This document shows positions 37,101-45,166 of a DNA stretch of 64,000 nt, in pieces. Within the stretch, counting starts at the first letter, position 1; the number at the start of each line of letters is the position of its first letter. Source of the stretch: Paradesertivirga mongoliensis (lineage in GTDB: Bacteria; Bacteroidota; Bacteroidia; Sphingobacteriales; Sphingobacteriaceae). The stretch is from assembly GCF_024436395.1 (NCBI RefSeq), contig NZ_JAFMZO010000002.1, positions 310,001-374,000 on the forward strand, read 5' to 3'. The position numbers and the translations under genes are program-made. Under the pieces are notes generated by a model. The model was not told the origin of the DNA, made no database searches, and was given only the letters and a program-made list of their open reading frames with translations.

Positions 37101-37702
37101 TTAGAACTTTCTTCAACCGATACGCTAAACGGGCAGATTTCCAGAATACGATATTCTTAATCACCGGAGATCACCGGATGCCTGAACTTCCGATGAGCAC
37201 AAAGATAGACAGGTATCACGTACCATTAATTGTATACTCGCCGCTGCTGAAAAGAACTGCCAGTTTTGAGTCAGTATCATCGCATTACGACGTTGCACCA
37301 AGCTTATTGGCTTATTTAAGTAAAAACTACAATATCAAAAAGCCAAACGTGGCGTCGTGGCTTGGCGATGGACTAGACACTGCCCGGGCCTTTAGAAACG
37401 TTCATAGCTATCCATTGATCCAAACAAAAGCCTCACTTGTTGATTATGTGATGGGCAGTTATCATTTAAACAATCAAACACTGTTCGCACTGCTGCCCAA
37501 TATGGGTGAAAAAACTATCGTGGAAACCACCACACTTAGACGGATAAAAAGAGAATTCAATAAATTCAGACAGCGAAATTCGATGTTTGCAAATGGTGCT
37601 AAGCTAATTCCAGACTCGATCTATCAGAAATATAATGGGATCAGAATTCCAACTACCCCTCAACCTCGATACCAATCTGCTTCAAAAGTAGCGATGCGTT
37701 GA
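34160..37702 (+). CDS. Fusion of a processive GT2 polysaccharide synthase with an LtaS-type sulfatase-fold transferase
   Basis: Inner-membrane protein of 1180 residues. The first half is a PgaC/chitin/hyaluronan-type GT2: first membrane helix 10-35, DxD at Asp172-Asp174, acceptor GED at 279-281, QxxRW at 323-327, then pore helices to about 450. More helices span about 505-680. The second half, from about 750, is an LtaS-type sulfatase fold with Glu772, nucleophile-position Thr812, His932, Asp1004 and His1005, all five matching the LtaS metal and catalytic set. LtaS-type domains usually act outside the membrane. A strong GGAGG ribosome site lies 7 bp before the ATG. Product unknown; a glycan decorated with phosphoglycerol or phosphoethanolamine is the obvious guess. 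Confidence 0.85.
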   Translation: MSWLAIVADVFVYSLLLYSIVLLFSYIFIGLCSIGAVRQYLHKNSFIDYRILAVSPEAPSMSIIAPAYNEAATVVENARSLLSIHYNNLEVIIVNDGSKDDSLQQLIDNFDLKRIDFFYNEQISTKKVRGIYKSTNQVFRKLVVVDKENGGKADALNVGINISANDYIVCIDVDCILEQDALLKLAKPFLETTKERVIATGGVVRIANGCEIEGGRLMKVSLADGFLPRMQTLEYFRAFLLGRMAWSRINGLLLISGAFGAFDKEIVINCGGYNHKTVGEDMELVVRMRRYMEEQKVPYRVTFIPDPLCWTEAPASFNILGRQRNRWTRGTIETLLFHKKMFFNPNYGLVGMLSYPYWFFFEFLAPIIEFFGLVAFIFFALFSETDWLNFFYLLSFILSFGFLYSVFAILMEVMTYNQYKNPKDIFRLILTALLEPFIFHPFVVWSAIQGNVDFLQKKSAWGEMTRQGFAGKKLGTPTVTVAAAIVEAPVAAEKKLSLTEKWLAATQSFAGFSLSWLVIALLFALFEVSYVGFMQEYPEEVTKMLPAAFRNAALFWLKYNIILYIPYIIVYQLSKNAARVVFSGLVILFSVVQAILIEYFSASLLPLGADFYSYSHTDIKQTLGASGGINLISITNLVCTLTVTSSLILVLSSKIKLHSYLSAVLPFASIGLLVLGTSSFRSSPFDSDFANNITLNKSDFFLSETLGHFFPSAIDEENQEDYASVTGMKQVSFTYVNEGEYPFLHEDRTPDVLQPFFNQSETPPNIVIIMVEGLGRAFTNEGAYLGNFTPFIDSLSQQSLYWKNFLSQGGRTFAVLPSLLGSLPFGDGGFLKSDKIPEHLSLLNVLKTNGYNTSFYYGGDAKFDNMDAFLKANATDGIYDEKTFPEDYVKMPSSENGFSWGYGDGELFRRYFELNAETSKPRLDVLLTVSTHSPFKINSQQHYLAAFEKRMSELNFDEAKKKIYRNNDTKYASILYADDALRTFFNRYAKRADFQNTIFLITGDHRMPELPMSTKIDRYHVPLIVYSPLLKRTASFESVSSHYDVAPSLLAYLSKNYNIKKPNVASWLGDGLDTARAFRNVHSYPLIQTKASLVDYVMGSYHLNNQTLFALLPNMGEKTIVETTTLRRIKREFNKFRQRNSMFANGAKLIPDSIYQKYNGIRIPTTPQPRYQSASKVAMR

Positions 37703-39464
37703 AGGTTTTGCATTCACCGGCTTTCAATTTATAATCGAAAAACATTTCGCCTTCTATCACCTGTATATCGAAGTAAAAATTGCGGATGTAATCGGGGTAC
37801 TTGTCTTCGAGCCGGGCGATTTGCAAATCATGCGTGGCTACTATGCCAACGGCTTCTTCGGAAACCAACTTCTCTATTACCGCTTTCGATCCCCGGTACT
37901 TATCAACCGAATTGGTGCCCCGCAACATTTCATCGATTAAAAAATAGACCTTGTTTTGTTGGTCTAATATCCGTAAAAGAGATTGCAGGCGGTTAAGTTC
38001 TGCCTTAAAGGTAGAAATGCTTTCATTAAGCGAATCGCGGATGCGCATATAGGCAAACAAGTTCATTACACTCACTCTCATAGATGTTGCACATACAGGA
38101 GCCCCGGCGAAGGCGAGCACAGCATTGATACCGACCGTACGAAGAAAAGTGCTTTTTCCGGCCATATTTGAGCCTGTAATAATGTCGATCTTTAATGAAT
38201 CGACCAGACTGAAGTCGTTACTAATCCTCTGAACTGCTGGAATTAATGGATGGGCAAGTTCATTGGCCACATAAGTATATTTATCGCCGGATACTATTTC
38301 GGGGAAAACCCATTCGGGATAATTCGAATGCAAGCTACTCAGACTGACCAGAGCTTCAAAAGACGATAACACCTCGAAGGCGCCAGGCATCAGGTCTTTG
38401 TTTTCTTGCCTCCAATCCTCAATGGCGATCAGCTGCCGCACATCCCAGGCCGCGATTCCATTTAAGAATAAGCCTGCGAATATGTTTAAACGGTATTCCA
38501 ACCGCCGCACTAACACCGAAAGCTGTTGTAGTTTTGCCGAAAAAGACTTTCCATGCTCGTTCTTCAGTTTGTTGGTTAAAGCACTACATAATGGCGAATT
38601 CCAGCGTTCCGTTTCAATTCTATAAAAAGCCTCTGAATATGCTGCCAGTGTTTTACCCAGCCGGTTTAATACCCGGTCAGTCTTATTGACTTTCATTTGA
38701 TTACTTAACACTAAAATTGCATTTGTAACAGCAATCAGAAAAAGCGGAACGCTAAAAAAAGGAACAAACCACGCTGCTGCTGTCAGTATAAAAAACAGGT
38801 ACGGAACTATGCGTACATAAATTCGGAGAGCGGGCGATATTCGCTCCTGGTGCAGACCAAAATAATTAATCAGGTTGTTGATCTCGCTTTTATCGCTTCC
38901 CCTTGCAAAAAGAAGTGATGCTTTAAACTCCTGAACCCAATTTAGCCGGGATGTAAAATCCTTAATCGCTTCTTGCCGTTCTGTAATATCGCTTTCGGTT
39001 GCAGGAGAACTTAACCACGCGGCAAGCCTTTCATTGCTTAAGGGGCTTGCACATCTGTTTACGAGATTAAACAATGAGGCTTTGCCAAAAATATCCAGAT
39101 CGGATGAATATTGGTGTGCCTCGTCCTGAAAAACGGCACCATAATCGTATATGTTCTTTTGCTCTTGTATACTTGCTATCTCATTTTCGCAAACCGCTTT
39201 GAGCGCCTCGTAAAACTGCTTTCTTCGTTCGTAACTACCCTGCTTTTTCACAAGAAAAGCGAAGCCGATGATCAGCAGGAAAAAACTGAGTTCAACCAAC
39301 CAGATTATTTCATATTGAAGTACCTGGTAGATTACCAATCCTCCTAACAGTATGGCAAAAAGCCGCATGAAAGAATAAGTATTAATAAGCTTACCATATC
39401 TGGATATTTCCTGATCTGCAAAACTTGCCTGCGAATCATAGAACGCTATTATTGATGCTGCCAT
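37653..39464 (-). CDS. MutS-like ATPase with membrane helices
   Basis: 603-residue protein of the MutS-related family. Hydrophobic helices sit near the N-terminus (FAILLGGLVIYQVL, LSFFLLIIGFAFLV) and again near residues 210-245 (YLFFILTAAAWFVPFFSV). The MutS lever/clamp-like helical region follows. The ABC-type ATPase is complete: Walker A GSNMAGKST at 431, a Walker B YFLIDE near 507, and the H-loop VATHDLQIA. The mismatch-recognition domain is absent. Such membrane MutS-like proteins are common in Bacteroidota and have no assigned role, so a mismatch-repair name would mislead. Its last 50 bp overlap the convergent end of the GT2-LtaS gene. Confidence 0.85.
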   Translation of the reverse strand: MAASIIAFYDSQASFADQEISRYGKLINTYSFMRLFAILLGGLVIYQVLQYEIIWLVELSFFLLIIGFAFLVKKQGSYERRKQFYEALKAVCENEIASIQEQKNIYDYGAVFQDEAHQYSSDLDIFGKASLFNLVNRCASPLSNERLAAWLSSPATESDITERQEAIKDFTSRLNWVQEFKASLLFARGSDKSEINNLINYFGLHQERISPALRIYVRIVPYLFFILTAAAWFVPFFSVPLFLIAVTNAILVLSNQMKVNKTDRVLNRLGKTLAAYSEAFYRIETERWNSPLCSALTNKLKNEHGKSFSAKLQQLSVLVRRLEYRLNIFAGLFLNGIAAWDVRQLIAIEDWRQENKDLMPGAFEVLSSFEALVSLSSLHSNYPEWVFPEIVSGDKYTYVANELAHPLIPAVQRISNDFSLVDSLKIDIITGSNMAGKSTFLRTVGINAVLAFAGAPVCATSMRVSVMNLFAYMRIRDSLNESISTFKAELNRLQSLLRILDQQNKVYFLIDEMLRGTNSVDKYRGSKAVIEKLVSEEAVGIVATHDLQIARLEDKYPDYIRNFYFDIQVIEGEMFFDYKLKAGECKTFNASLLLKQIGIEVEG

Positions 39465-39501
39465 TGAGATAAACGTTTAGTATAGTTATCGGAAAAAGAA
39501 G

Positions 39502-40425
39502 TTAGTTTTTCGTTCCCCTTAAATGAAGCGTAATTTCTGTAGGATGCGACATGCCCATGGTTTGTCCTGGGGTGATTTCAAGAAATCGGTGAAGATATAC
39601 ATCCACAATTCCCTGCATTACTCTACGCTGCGGCGCCACAAAATCTTCTTCAATTGATGCAAATCTACCAACCGTTATTTTACCATGATGGTCGACATAG
39701 GCAGTAAAAGTGTAAGAGAAATCTTTGTATGCATTTTGGATGTTGACCGTGTATTCAGGATAAAGATATTCATCGGATGCGCGGTAGTCAATATCGCTTT
39801 TCGCGAGCTTTTTCTTCACTACCAAAATCCAGTCGACTTTGCTTTTCAGCGACACCGGCTGGCGGGCGGCGAAGAGGCTGTCGCCAATGTTGGGATGCCG
39901 TTTCGTACGGTCGACAAGTGATTTAATAAAGACCGTGTCGCGGCGATCCGGCTTTCTTAAAGTGTCGGGATGGGTTCGCAGGACGTTTTTGATGTAGTCT
40001 TCAGAATAAAAGCGCATGTACACTTTTGAGAGGTCCTGATTCACAACTCTGGCTTGCACACGCAGAAGTTGCAAAACGATGCTATCCCTGCTGATGTTTT
40101 TTACCCTCAGAAATTCGCGCGCGAAGTTAATGACCTGACCGTGGTCGAAATAAATTGGATAGTGAATATATCTTTTTTCAAAAGGACTGTAAATTTTAAC
40201 AGAATCTCCCGGCAGAAAATAAAGGGTCCACTCGGGGATTTGCTGAAAGCCCTGTTCACTAAAACTCAAGCCAGTATCAAACTCGCGTCGTACTTCTATA
40301 AACTTTATTCCCTCTACAGCTTTAAAAGAGGGCCTTTTTGATTCGGGTTTTGACCGGTTACACGCGATTAGAAGGATAACTGCAAGTGCGGGATACCACC
40401 TGCATAAACTAAGGTTGCGAAGCAT
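39502..40425 (-). CDS. Hypothetical lipoprotein
   Basis: 307 residues with a leader ending in ILLIAC, lipidated cysteine near 22. The mature protein is alpha/beta with motifs YFLPGDSVKIYSPFEKRYIHYP, QARVVNQDLSKVYMRFY and YTVNIQNAYKDFSYTFTAYVD. The family is not recognised. It lies 37 bp upstream of the MutS-like gene on the same strand, so they are probably co-transcribed. The gap of 263 bp to the divergent ruvB is non-coding. Confidence 0.65.
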   Translation of the reverse strand: MLRNLSLCRWYPALAVILLIACNRSKPESKRPSFKAVEGIKFIEVRREFDTGLSFSEQGFQQIPEWTLYFLPGDSVKIYSPFEKRYIHYPIYFDHGQVINFAREFLRVKNISRDSIVLQLLRVQARVVNQDLSKVYMRFYSEDYIKNVLRTHPDTLRKPDRRDTVFIKSLVDRTKRHPNIGDSLFAARQPVSLKSKVDWILVVKKKLAKSDIDYRASDEYLYPEYTVNIQNAYKDFSYTFTAYVDHHGKITVGRFASIEEDFVAPQRRVMQGIVDVYLHRFLEITPGQTMGMSHPTEITLHLRGTKN

Positions 40426-40688
40426 TATTGCGAATTAATGAATTCTTATTCAGGTGGCATAATATATTTTCAGATTGGGATGTAAAAGGCGCTAAGAAGT
40501 GAGCTCGGTGCCTTCCCCTTCACAGCTTATTTTGAGGCCACGAAGACGTCAAAACACTAGGATTCGAACTTTGTGGCTTGGGAGCCTTAATTTCTAATTA
40601 TTCAACGACTCTAAGACCTCCCGGCTTCGGGCCTTACGCCTTCGCAGCTAACTATTAAAATTCAAACCAAGAATCGTATTTTAGCAGC

Positions 40689-41714
40689 ATGCTTAACGAA
40701 AATCTGGACCCTAATGCCGAACGGCTTTCTTCTTCAGAACGTGAAATAGAAAAAGTGCTCCGCCCGCAGGTATTTGAAGATTTTACGGGCCAGCATAAAA
40801 TTCTCGAAAACTTACGAATATTCGTTCAGGCCGCCAAGTTGCGAGGTGAAGCGCTGGATCATGTGCTTTTACATGGCCCTCCGGGATTGGGGAAAACTAC
40901 CCTATCCAACATTATAGCCAACGAAATGGGCGTGGGAATAAAGATCACCTCCGGACCGGTTCTGGATAAACCCGGAGACCTGGCCGGTTTGCTTACCAAT
41001 CTCGAAACAGGCGACATCCTTTTTATAGATGAAATTCACCGCTTAAGTCCGCTTGTTGAAGAATACCTCTACTCTGCGATGGAGGATTTTAAGATCGATA
41101 TTATGATTGAAACGGGGCCAAACGCACGTTCGGTTCAAATTTCACTAAATCCTTTTACGCTGATAGGCGCTACTACTCGTTCCGGATTGTTAACAGCTCC
41201 ATTAAGAGCTCGCTTTGGAATAAATTCCCGTCTTCAATATTACGACGCCAAACTATTAACCACTATCGTGCTCCGCTCTTCCTCTATACTTAACACCGAA
41301 ATAAGTGATGAAGGTGCATACGAAATAGCCAGAAGAAGCCGCGGAACACCCAGAATTGCAAATGCTCTTTTACGCCGTACCCGGGATTTTGCCCAGATTA
41401 AAGGGAACGGCAGTATCGATACAGAAATCGCAAAATATGCATTGAATGCTTTGAATGTTGATGAGCACGGACTGGATGAAATGGATAACCGGATTCTGGT
41501 TGCTATTATCGACAAATTTAAAGGAGGTCCGGTGGGACTAAAAACTATCGCAACTGCCGTTGGTGAAGATGAAGGAACTATTGAAGAAGTCTATGAACCT
41601 TTCCTGATTCAGGAAGGATTTCTGATGCGAACTTCACGTGGACGGGAAGTAACAGACCTGGCTTATAAACATTTGGGCCGACTGAGACCTGGAGGAACGC
41701 AGACCTTGTTTTAA
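40689..41714 (+). CDS. ruvB: Holliday junction branch migration DNA helicase RuvB
   Basis: AAA+ motor of the RuvABC complex that drives branch migration of Holliday junctions in recombination repair. The 341 residues are standard. Visible are [14 protein letters not shown], Walker [15 protein letters not shown], Walker [12 protein letters not shown], sensor [17 protein letters not shown], and a winged-helix end ([20 protein letters not shown]). Neither ruvA nor ruvC is in this window. It stands alone between a divergent lipoprotein gene and a convergent aldo/keto reductase gene, and a hairpin follows its stop. Confidence 0.97.
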   Translation: MLNENLDPNAERLSSSEREIEKVLRPQVFEDFTGQHKILENLRIFVQAAKLRGEALDHVLLHGPPGLGKTTLSNIIANEMGVGIKITSGPVLDKPGDLAGLLTNLETGDILFIDEIHRLSPLVEEYLYSAMEDFKIDIMIETGPNARSVQISLNPFTLIGATTRSGLLTAPLRARFGINSRLQYYDAKLLTTIVLRSSSILNTEISDEGAYEIARRSRGTPRIANALLRRTRDFAQIKGNGSIDTEIAKYALNALNVDEHGLDEMDNRILVAIIDKFKGGPVGLKTIATAVGEDEGTIEEVYEPFLIQEGFLMRTSRGREVTDLAYKHLGRLRPGGTQTLF

Positions 41715-41720
41715 TAAATC

Positions 41721-41773
41721 TGTTTGTCATTCCGAAAGAATCGTTAAGCTTTCAACCTCCGAAATGACAAACA
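41721..41773. terminator. Terminator-like inverted repeat after ruvB
   Basis: TGTTTGTCATT (41721-41731) pairs with AATGACAAACA (41763-41773), 11 bp perfect arms around a 31-bp interior. It lies between the convergent ends of ruvB (41714) and the aldo/keto reductase (41783). The large loop makes it weaker than a classical terminator unless the interior also pairs. Confidence 0.5.
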
Positions 41774-41782
41774 AATTTGTAT

Positions 41783-42673
41783 CTAGAATTCATCCCGGGA
41801 GGCCGCGTACAATTCGTACCAATCCTGTCTGTCGAGGTTTATATTAAAGGCGTTAGCAATATTTCTGATTCGTTTTTCGTCGGTTGTTCCAATAAGTGGA
41901 ATCGCCCCGATTTTTGCCAGCCATGCAACCGCCAACGACTCAATATCTGCATCATATCTTGCGCTTACCTCCTCAAGTTTCTTCCGAATTTTTACTGCCA
42001 GCGGATCGGTTCCGTTTGCAATCCTGCCTTCGGCCAGCGGCGCAGATACTAAAGGATGCATATAACGCTGTTTGATATAGTCCATTTGGCCATTTTGCAA
42101 GGCTGACGTATTGAGCAGGTTAAGTTCTATATGATTGGTAACAATTGGTTTTTTTAGGTAAGATGCCAGCAACTGATGCTGAAATACCGAGAAGTTAGCG
42201 ACTCCAATATTTTTAATTTTGCCCGAATCTTTTAACTGCTCCAGCGTGAATGCGGTCTCTTCCAGATTTGAGATTGGATCCAATTGATTCAGCAAAAAGA
42301 TATCGATATAATCGGTTTTCAGTTTACGCAGCGAATTATCGACGCTTTCAATAATATGCTCTCTCGAAGTGTTGTAATGTTTTACGCGCACATCAGGGTG
42401 GCTGGCGTTAGGCATCCTTAACCCGCATTTTGTAAACAAGACGATGTCTTCCCGTTTAAAGGATCTCTTACTGATCACTTCCCCGAATAATTCTTCGCAT
42501 TGATAAGACCCGTAAATATCTGCATGGTCGAAGGTATTGATTCCGAGCTCGAGGCACAGGTTGATGATACTTTCCATAGTTGCTGCCGTGTCTTTTACAC
42601 CGTCCCAGCGATAAAAGCCATAAACCGCGGGCGAAACCTTAGGGCCCGAATCACTTAAATAAATTTTTTCCAT
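41783..42673 (-). CDS. YdhF-like aldo/keto reductase with altered catalytic residue
   Basis: Cytoplasmic (beta/alpha)8 NADPH-dependent reductase of 296 residues, closest in pattern to the YdhF branch. It has NTFDHADIYG (the Asp and Tyr of the catalytic tetrad), the lysine of LFTKCGLR, and the strand-8 phosphate loop LIGTTDEKRIRN. The catalytic histidine position is Asn: IDIFLLNQLDP appears where relatives have a LLHRPDP-like motif. A substitution there may alter activity, so the enzyme could be catalytically weak or adapted. It reads divergently from the LysR gene, with a 20-bp palindrome between them. Confidence 0.85.
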   Translation of the reverse strand: MEKIYLSDSGPKVSPAVYGFYRWDGVKDTAATMESIINLCLELGINTFDHADIYGSYQCEELFGEVISKRSFKREDIVLFTKCGLRMPNASHPDVRVKHYNTSREHIIESVDNSLRKLKTDYIDIFLLNQLDPISNLEETAFTLEQLKDSGKIKNIGVANFSVFQHQLLASYLKKPIVTNHIELNLLNTSALQNGQMDYIKQRYMHPLVSAPLAEGRIANGTDPLAVKIRKKLEEVSARYDADIESLAVAWLAKIGAIPLIGTTDEKRIRNIANAFNINLDRQDWYELYAASRDEF

Positions 42674-42694
42674 ATCGATATTGCTCTTTGCAAT

Positions 42695-42714
42695 TATCGC
42701 ATTTAAATGCGATA
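42695..42714. promoter_or_regulatory. 20-bp perfect palindrome between aldo/keto reductase and LysR genes
   Basis: TATCGCATTTAAATGCGATA is its own reverse complement. It lies 22 bp upstream of the aldo/keto reductase start (42673) and about 105 bp upstream of the LysR start. A regulator binding site is the simplest reading, and the adjacent LysR-type protein is the natural candidate, but other dimeric regulators are possible. Confidence 0.55.
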
Positions 42715-42819
42715 GCTTAAAAATTAATTAGCACTTTTGAGATAAACCATTAACTCACAATAAAAATAGCGCATTAGTCTGCAGGCCTTTTAACCACCTA
42801 ATACGTTCAACAATATTCG

Positions 42820-43716
42820 ATGATCTTTGATTTCCGTTTAAAAGTATTTCATACCGTTGCTAGTAACCTGAGTTTCACGAAAGCTGCGAGCGAGTTATTT
42901 ATCACTCAACCCGCAGTTACAAAGCACATCCATGAACTCGAACAGCATTTAGGAAACGCCTTATTCAAGCGCAACGGAAACACCATTTCACTTACTCCGG
43001 CAGGAGAGATCGTATTTCGCTATGCAGAAAGAATCTTCGAAACGTATGCATCACTAGAAAGCGAGCTGGTTCAGCTAAGCGATGTAACCGGCGGAAATTT
43101 ACGGATTGGAGCCAGCACAACCATAGCGCAAAACATTCTACCCAAAATCCTGGCATTATTTAAAAAGGCGTACCCCTCTATTTCATACACTTTTACACAG
43201 GGTAACACCGATTCAATATCCTTACAGGTAATTGCCGAAAAACTAGATATTGGACTGGTGGAAGGCAATTCGCATTTTCCTCAAATAGCGTATGAAGCTT
43301 TTTCGAAAGATGAGATAGTGCTGGTGACACGATCGGGCGGCTCCCTGGCTAAGAAAGCTGAAATAAAGCCCCAGGATTTGCTAAATATACCCTTGGTTCT
43401 TCGTGAACAAGGCTCCGGAACGCTGGATGTTGTCTTAAAAGCGCTTACAGAAGTAAAAATTAACCCTCGGGAACTTAATATCGAAACACGTTTTCAAAGC
43501 AGCGGCAGCATAAAACAATATCTGTTAAACTCGGATACTGCAGCATTTCTTTCTATCCAATCTATATTAAAAGAACTAAAATACAATGAGTTAAGCATGA
43601 TTGACATTGAAGGAGTCGATATATTCAGAACCTTCCAGTTCATTCAATTACATGGCAATACATCAAAACTTATTACGCTTTTTAAACGCTTCTGCAGCAC
43701 CCATAACTTAAAGTAA
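42820..43716 (+). CDS. LysR-family transcriptional regulator
   Basis: 298 residues, the standard LysR size. The N-terminal winged helix-turn-helix reads FRLKVFHTVASNLSFTKAASE then FITQPAVTKHIHELEQHLG. The C-terminal substrate-binding domain follows with ASTTIAQNILPKILALFK and QGNTDSISLQVIAEKLDIGLVEG, the usual effector site. It resembles CysL/CbbR-like members, but the effector is unknown. It sits between two candidate target regions: the palindrome before the divergent aldo/keto reductase, and the flavoprotein/ferredoxin/ergothioneine genes 73 bp downstream. Confidence 0.9.
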   Translation: MIFDFRLKVFHTVASNLSFTKAASELFITQPAVTKHIHELEQHLGNALFKRNGNTISLTPAGEIVFRYAERIFETYASLESELVQLSDVTGGNLRIGASTTIAQNILPKILALFKKAYPSISYTFTQGNTDSISLQVIAEKLDIGLVEGNSHFPQIAYEAFSKDEIVLVTRSGGSLAKKAEIKPQDLLNIPLVLREQGSGTLDVVLKALTEVKINPRELNIETRFQSSGSIKQYLLNSDTAAFLSIQSILKELKYNELSMIDIEGVDIFRTFQFIQLHGNTSKLITLFKRFCSTHNLK

Positions 43717-43736
43717 TACCCGATTAAAATTCGTGA

Positions 43737-43768
43737 TTTGATTCGCCTAGCGCAGCGCCCGATCTTTG
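43737..43768 (+). promoter_or_regulatory. Candidate promoter for the flavoprotein gene
   Basis: TTTG (43737-43740) and GATCTTTG (43761-43768) are separated by 20 bp. The second differs from TAnnTTTG in one of the six fixed positions. It would give the flavoprotein/ferredoxin pair its own start about 20 bases before the ATG at 43790. Confidence 0.4.
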
Positions 43769-43789
43769 TTTCTATACAAAGAATCAAAC

Positions 43790-44800
43790 ATGGAACACAT
43801 AACAACAGATATTTGCATCATAGGCGCAGGACCAGTTGGACTATTTGCCGTATTCGAAGCCGGCCTGTTAAAAATGCGATGCCACCTGATAGACGTTTTA
43901 CCACAGGTTGGCGGACAATTATCAGAGATATATCCCCAAAAGCCTATATACGATATCCCGGGATTTCCGGTAGTTAATGCCCAGGATCTGGTAAACGGAT
44001 TGATGGACCAAATAGAACCCTTCAAGCCGGGTTTTTCGCTCGGCGAACGTGTCGATCATCTTGAACGCCTAGATGATGGCACATTTATCGTGAGAACCAA
44101 CGAGAGCACTGAAGTTCATAGCAAAGTGGTGGTTATTGCCGGAGGCCTGGGATGTTTCGAACCACGCAAGCCCGCAATTGACGGCTTAGAAAGCTTCGAA
44201 GGAAAAGGTGTATCCTATATGGTAAGGAATCCGGAAACCTACCGGGATAAGAAACTGGTGCTTTCTGGTGGCGGAGATTCTGCCCTCGACTGGACCATTT
44301 TTCTTTCCGAAATTGCTTCAGAGGTAACTCTGGTTCACCGTGGAGACACGTTCAGAGGTGCGCCCGATTCGGCCGAAAAAGTGTTCGATCTTGCAAAAAG
44401 CGGGAAAATAAATCTGGTTCTGCAATCTCATATCACAGCTATTAGCGGAAACGGACATTTAAAACAAGTGACCGTGCAGGGAAAAGACAACGAGATAAGA
44501 AACCTGGAAACGGATTATCTGATCCCTTTATTTGGATTAACACCGAAGCTGGGACCTATTGCCGAATGGGGACTCAATATCGATAAGTCGGCCATTGAAG
44601 TAAACACGTTAGACTATTCTACAAACATTGATGGAATTTTTGCTATCGGCGATATCAATACCTACCCCGGAAAGCTGAAATTAATTCTCTGCGGCTTCCA
44701 CGAGGCTGCGTTGATGGCACAGAGCGCATTCAAATATGTTTACCCCGACCAAAAATTAAGTTTCAAATACACCACAGTATACGGAGTTAATACTTTTTAG
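43790..44800 (+). CDS. Ferredoxin-NADP reductase-like flavoprotein (thioredoxin-reductase type)
   Basis: FAD- and NAD(P)H-binding enzyme of 336 residues. The start at 43790 is an ATG (MEHITTDICIIGAGPVG); a TTG 24 bp upstream is not needed. FAD binds at CIIGAGPVGLFAVFEAG and NADPH at LVLSGGGDSALDWT. The TrxR CxxC redox motif is absent, so it fits the YumC-type FNR that reduces ferredoxins. The adjoining gene is a [2Fe-2S] ferredoxin, 2 bp away, which supports this role. GIFAIGDINTYPGKLKL is the C-terminal FAD contact. Confidence 0.85.
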   Translation: MEHITTDICIIGAGPVGLFAVFEAGLLKMRCHLIDVLPQVGGQLSEIYPQKPIYDIPGFPVVNAQDLVNGLMDQIEPFKPGFSLGERVDHLERLDDGTFIVRTNESTEVHSKVVVIAGGLGCFEPRKPAIDGLESFEGKGVSYMVRNPETYRDKKLVLSGGGDSALDWTIFLSEIASEVTLVHRGDTFRGAPDSAEKVFDLAKSGKINLVLQSHITAISGNGHLKQVTVQGKDNEIRNLETDYLIPLFGLTPKLGPIAEWGLNIDKSAIEVNTLDYSTNIDGIFAIGDINTYPGKLKLILCGFHEAALMAQSAFKYVYPDQKLSFKYTTVYGVNTF

Positions 44801-44802
44801 AA

Positions 44803-45123
44803 ATGATACATATAAAAGTCGAAGATAATAAGGGTGAAGTTCAGAATCTCGAGATCCCGGAAGGAATTAATCTGAACTTGATGGAAACTCTAAAAGCCTA
44901 CGAATATCCGATAAGAGCAACATGCGGCGGCATGGCACTCTGCTCTGATTGCCACTGCGAGGTGCTGGAGGGTTGGGAAAAATTACCAGAAGCCCAGGAG
45001 CAGGAATTAATTACGCTGGATTCTAGACCCGACGCAAGTTCTGCCAGCAGGCTTGCCTGCCAGATCAAGCTGGCTGACGAAATAAATGGTCTGTCAATAA
45101 GACTGATCGGAGAAAGTGAATAA
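44803..45123 (+). CDS. [2Fe-2S] ferredoxin (adrenodoxin type)
   Basis: 106-residue ferredoxin. Cluster ligands are Cys41, Cys47, Cys50 and Cys85 (TCGGMALCSDCHC and SRLACQI), the C-x5-C-x2-C spacing of the adrenodoxin/vertebrate type. Separated from the flavoprotein gene by 2 bp, so the pair forms an NADPH to ferredoxin electron chain. The acceptor is not visible. The adjacent egtB lies 48 or 66 bp downstream depending on its start. Function of the ferredoxin in ergothioneine synthesis is not established; a linked monooxygenase or P450 elsewhere is another possibility. Confidence 0.88.
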   Translation: MIHIKVEDNKGEVQNLEIPEGINLNLMETLKAYEYPIRATCGGMALCSDCHCEVLEGWEKLPEAQEQELITLDSRPDASSASRLACQIKLADEINGLSIRLIGESE

Positions 45124-45166
45124 TGATCACTCCGGCCGGTTATAAAACAATTTAGGGCCCTCTGCT

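Noticed and set aside
37653-39464. DNA mismatch repair MutS
   Set aside because: The mismatch-recognition domain is absent and membrane helices are present, so the mutS symbol would be wrong.
40541-40600. A GTTCGAATCC string on the minus strand, the consensus of a tRNA T-loop
   Set aside because: The flanking bases do not form the T-stem, acceptor or anticodon arms, so there is no tRNA.
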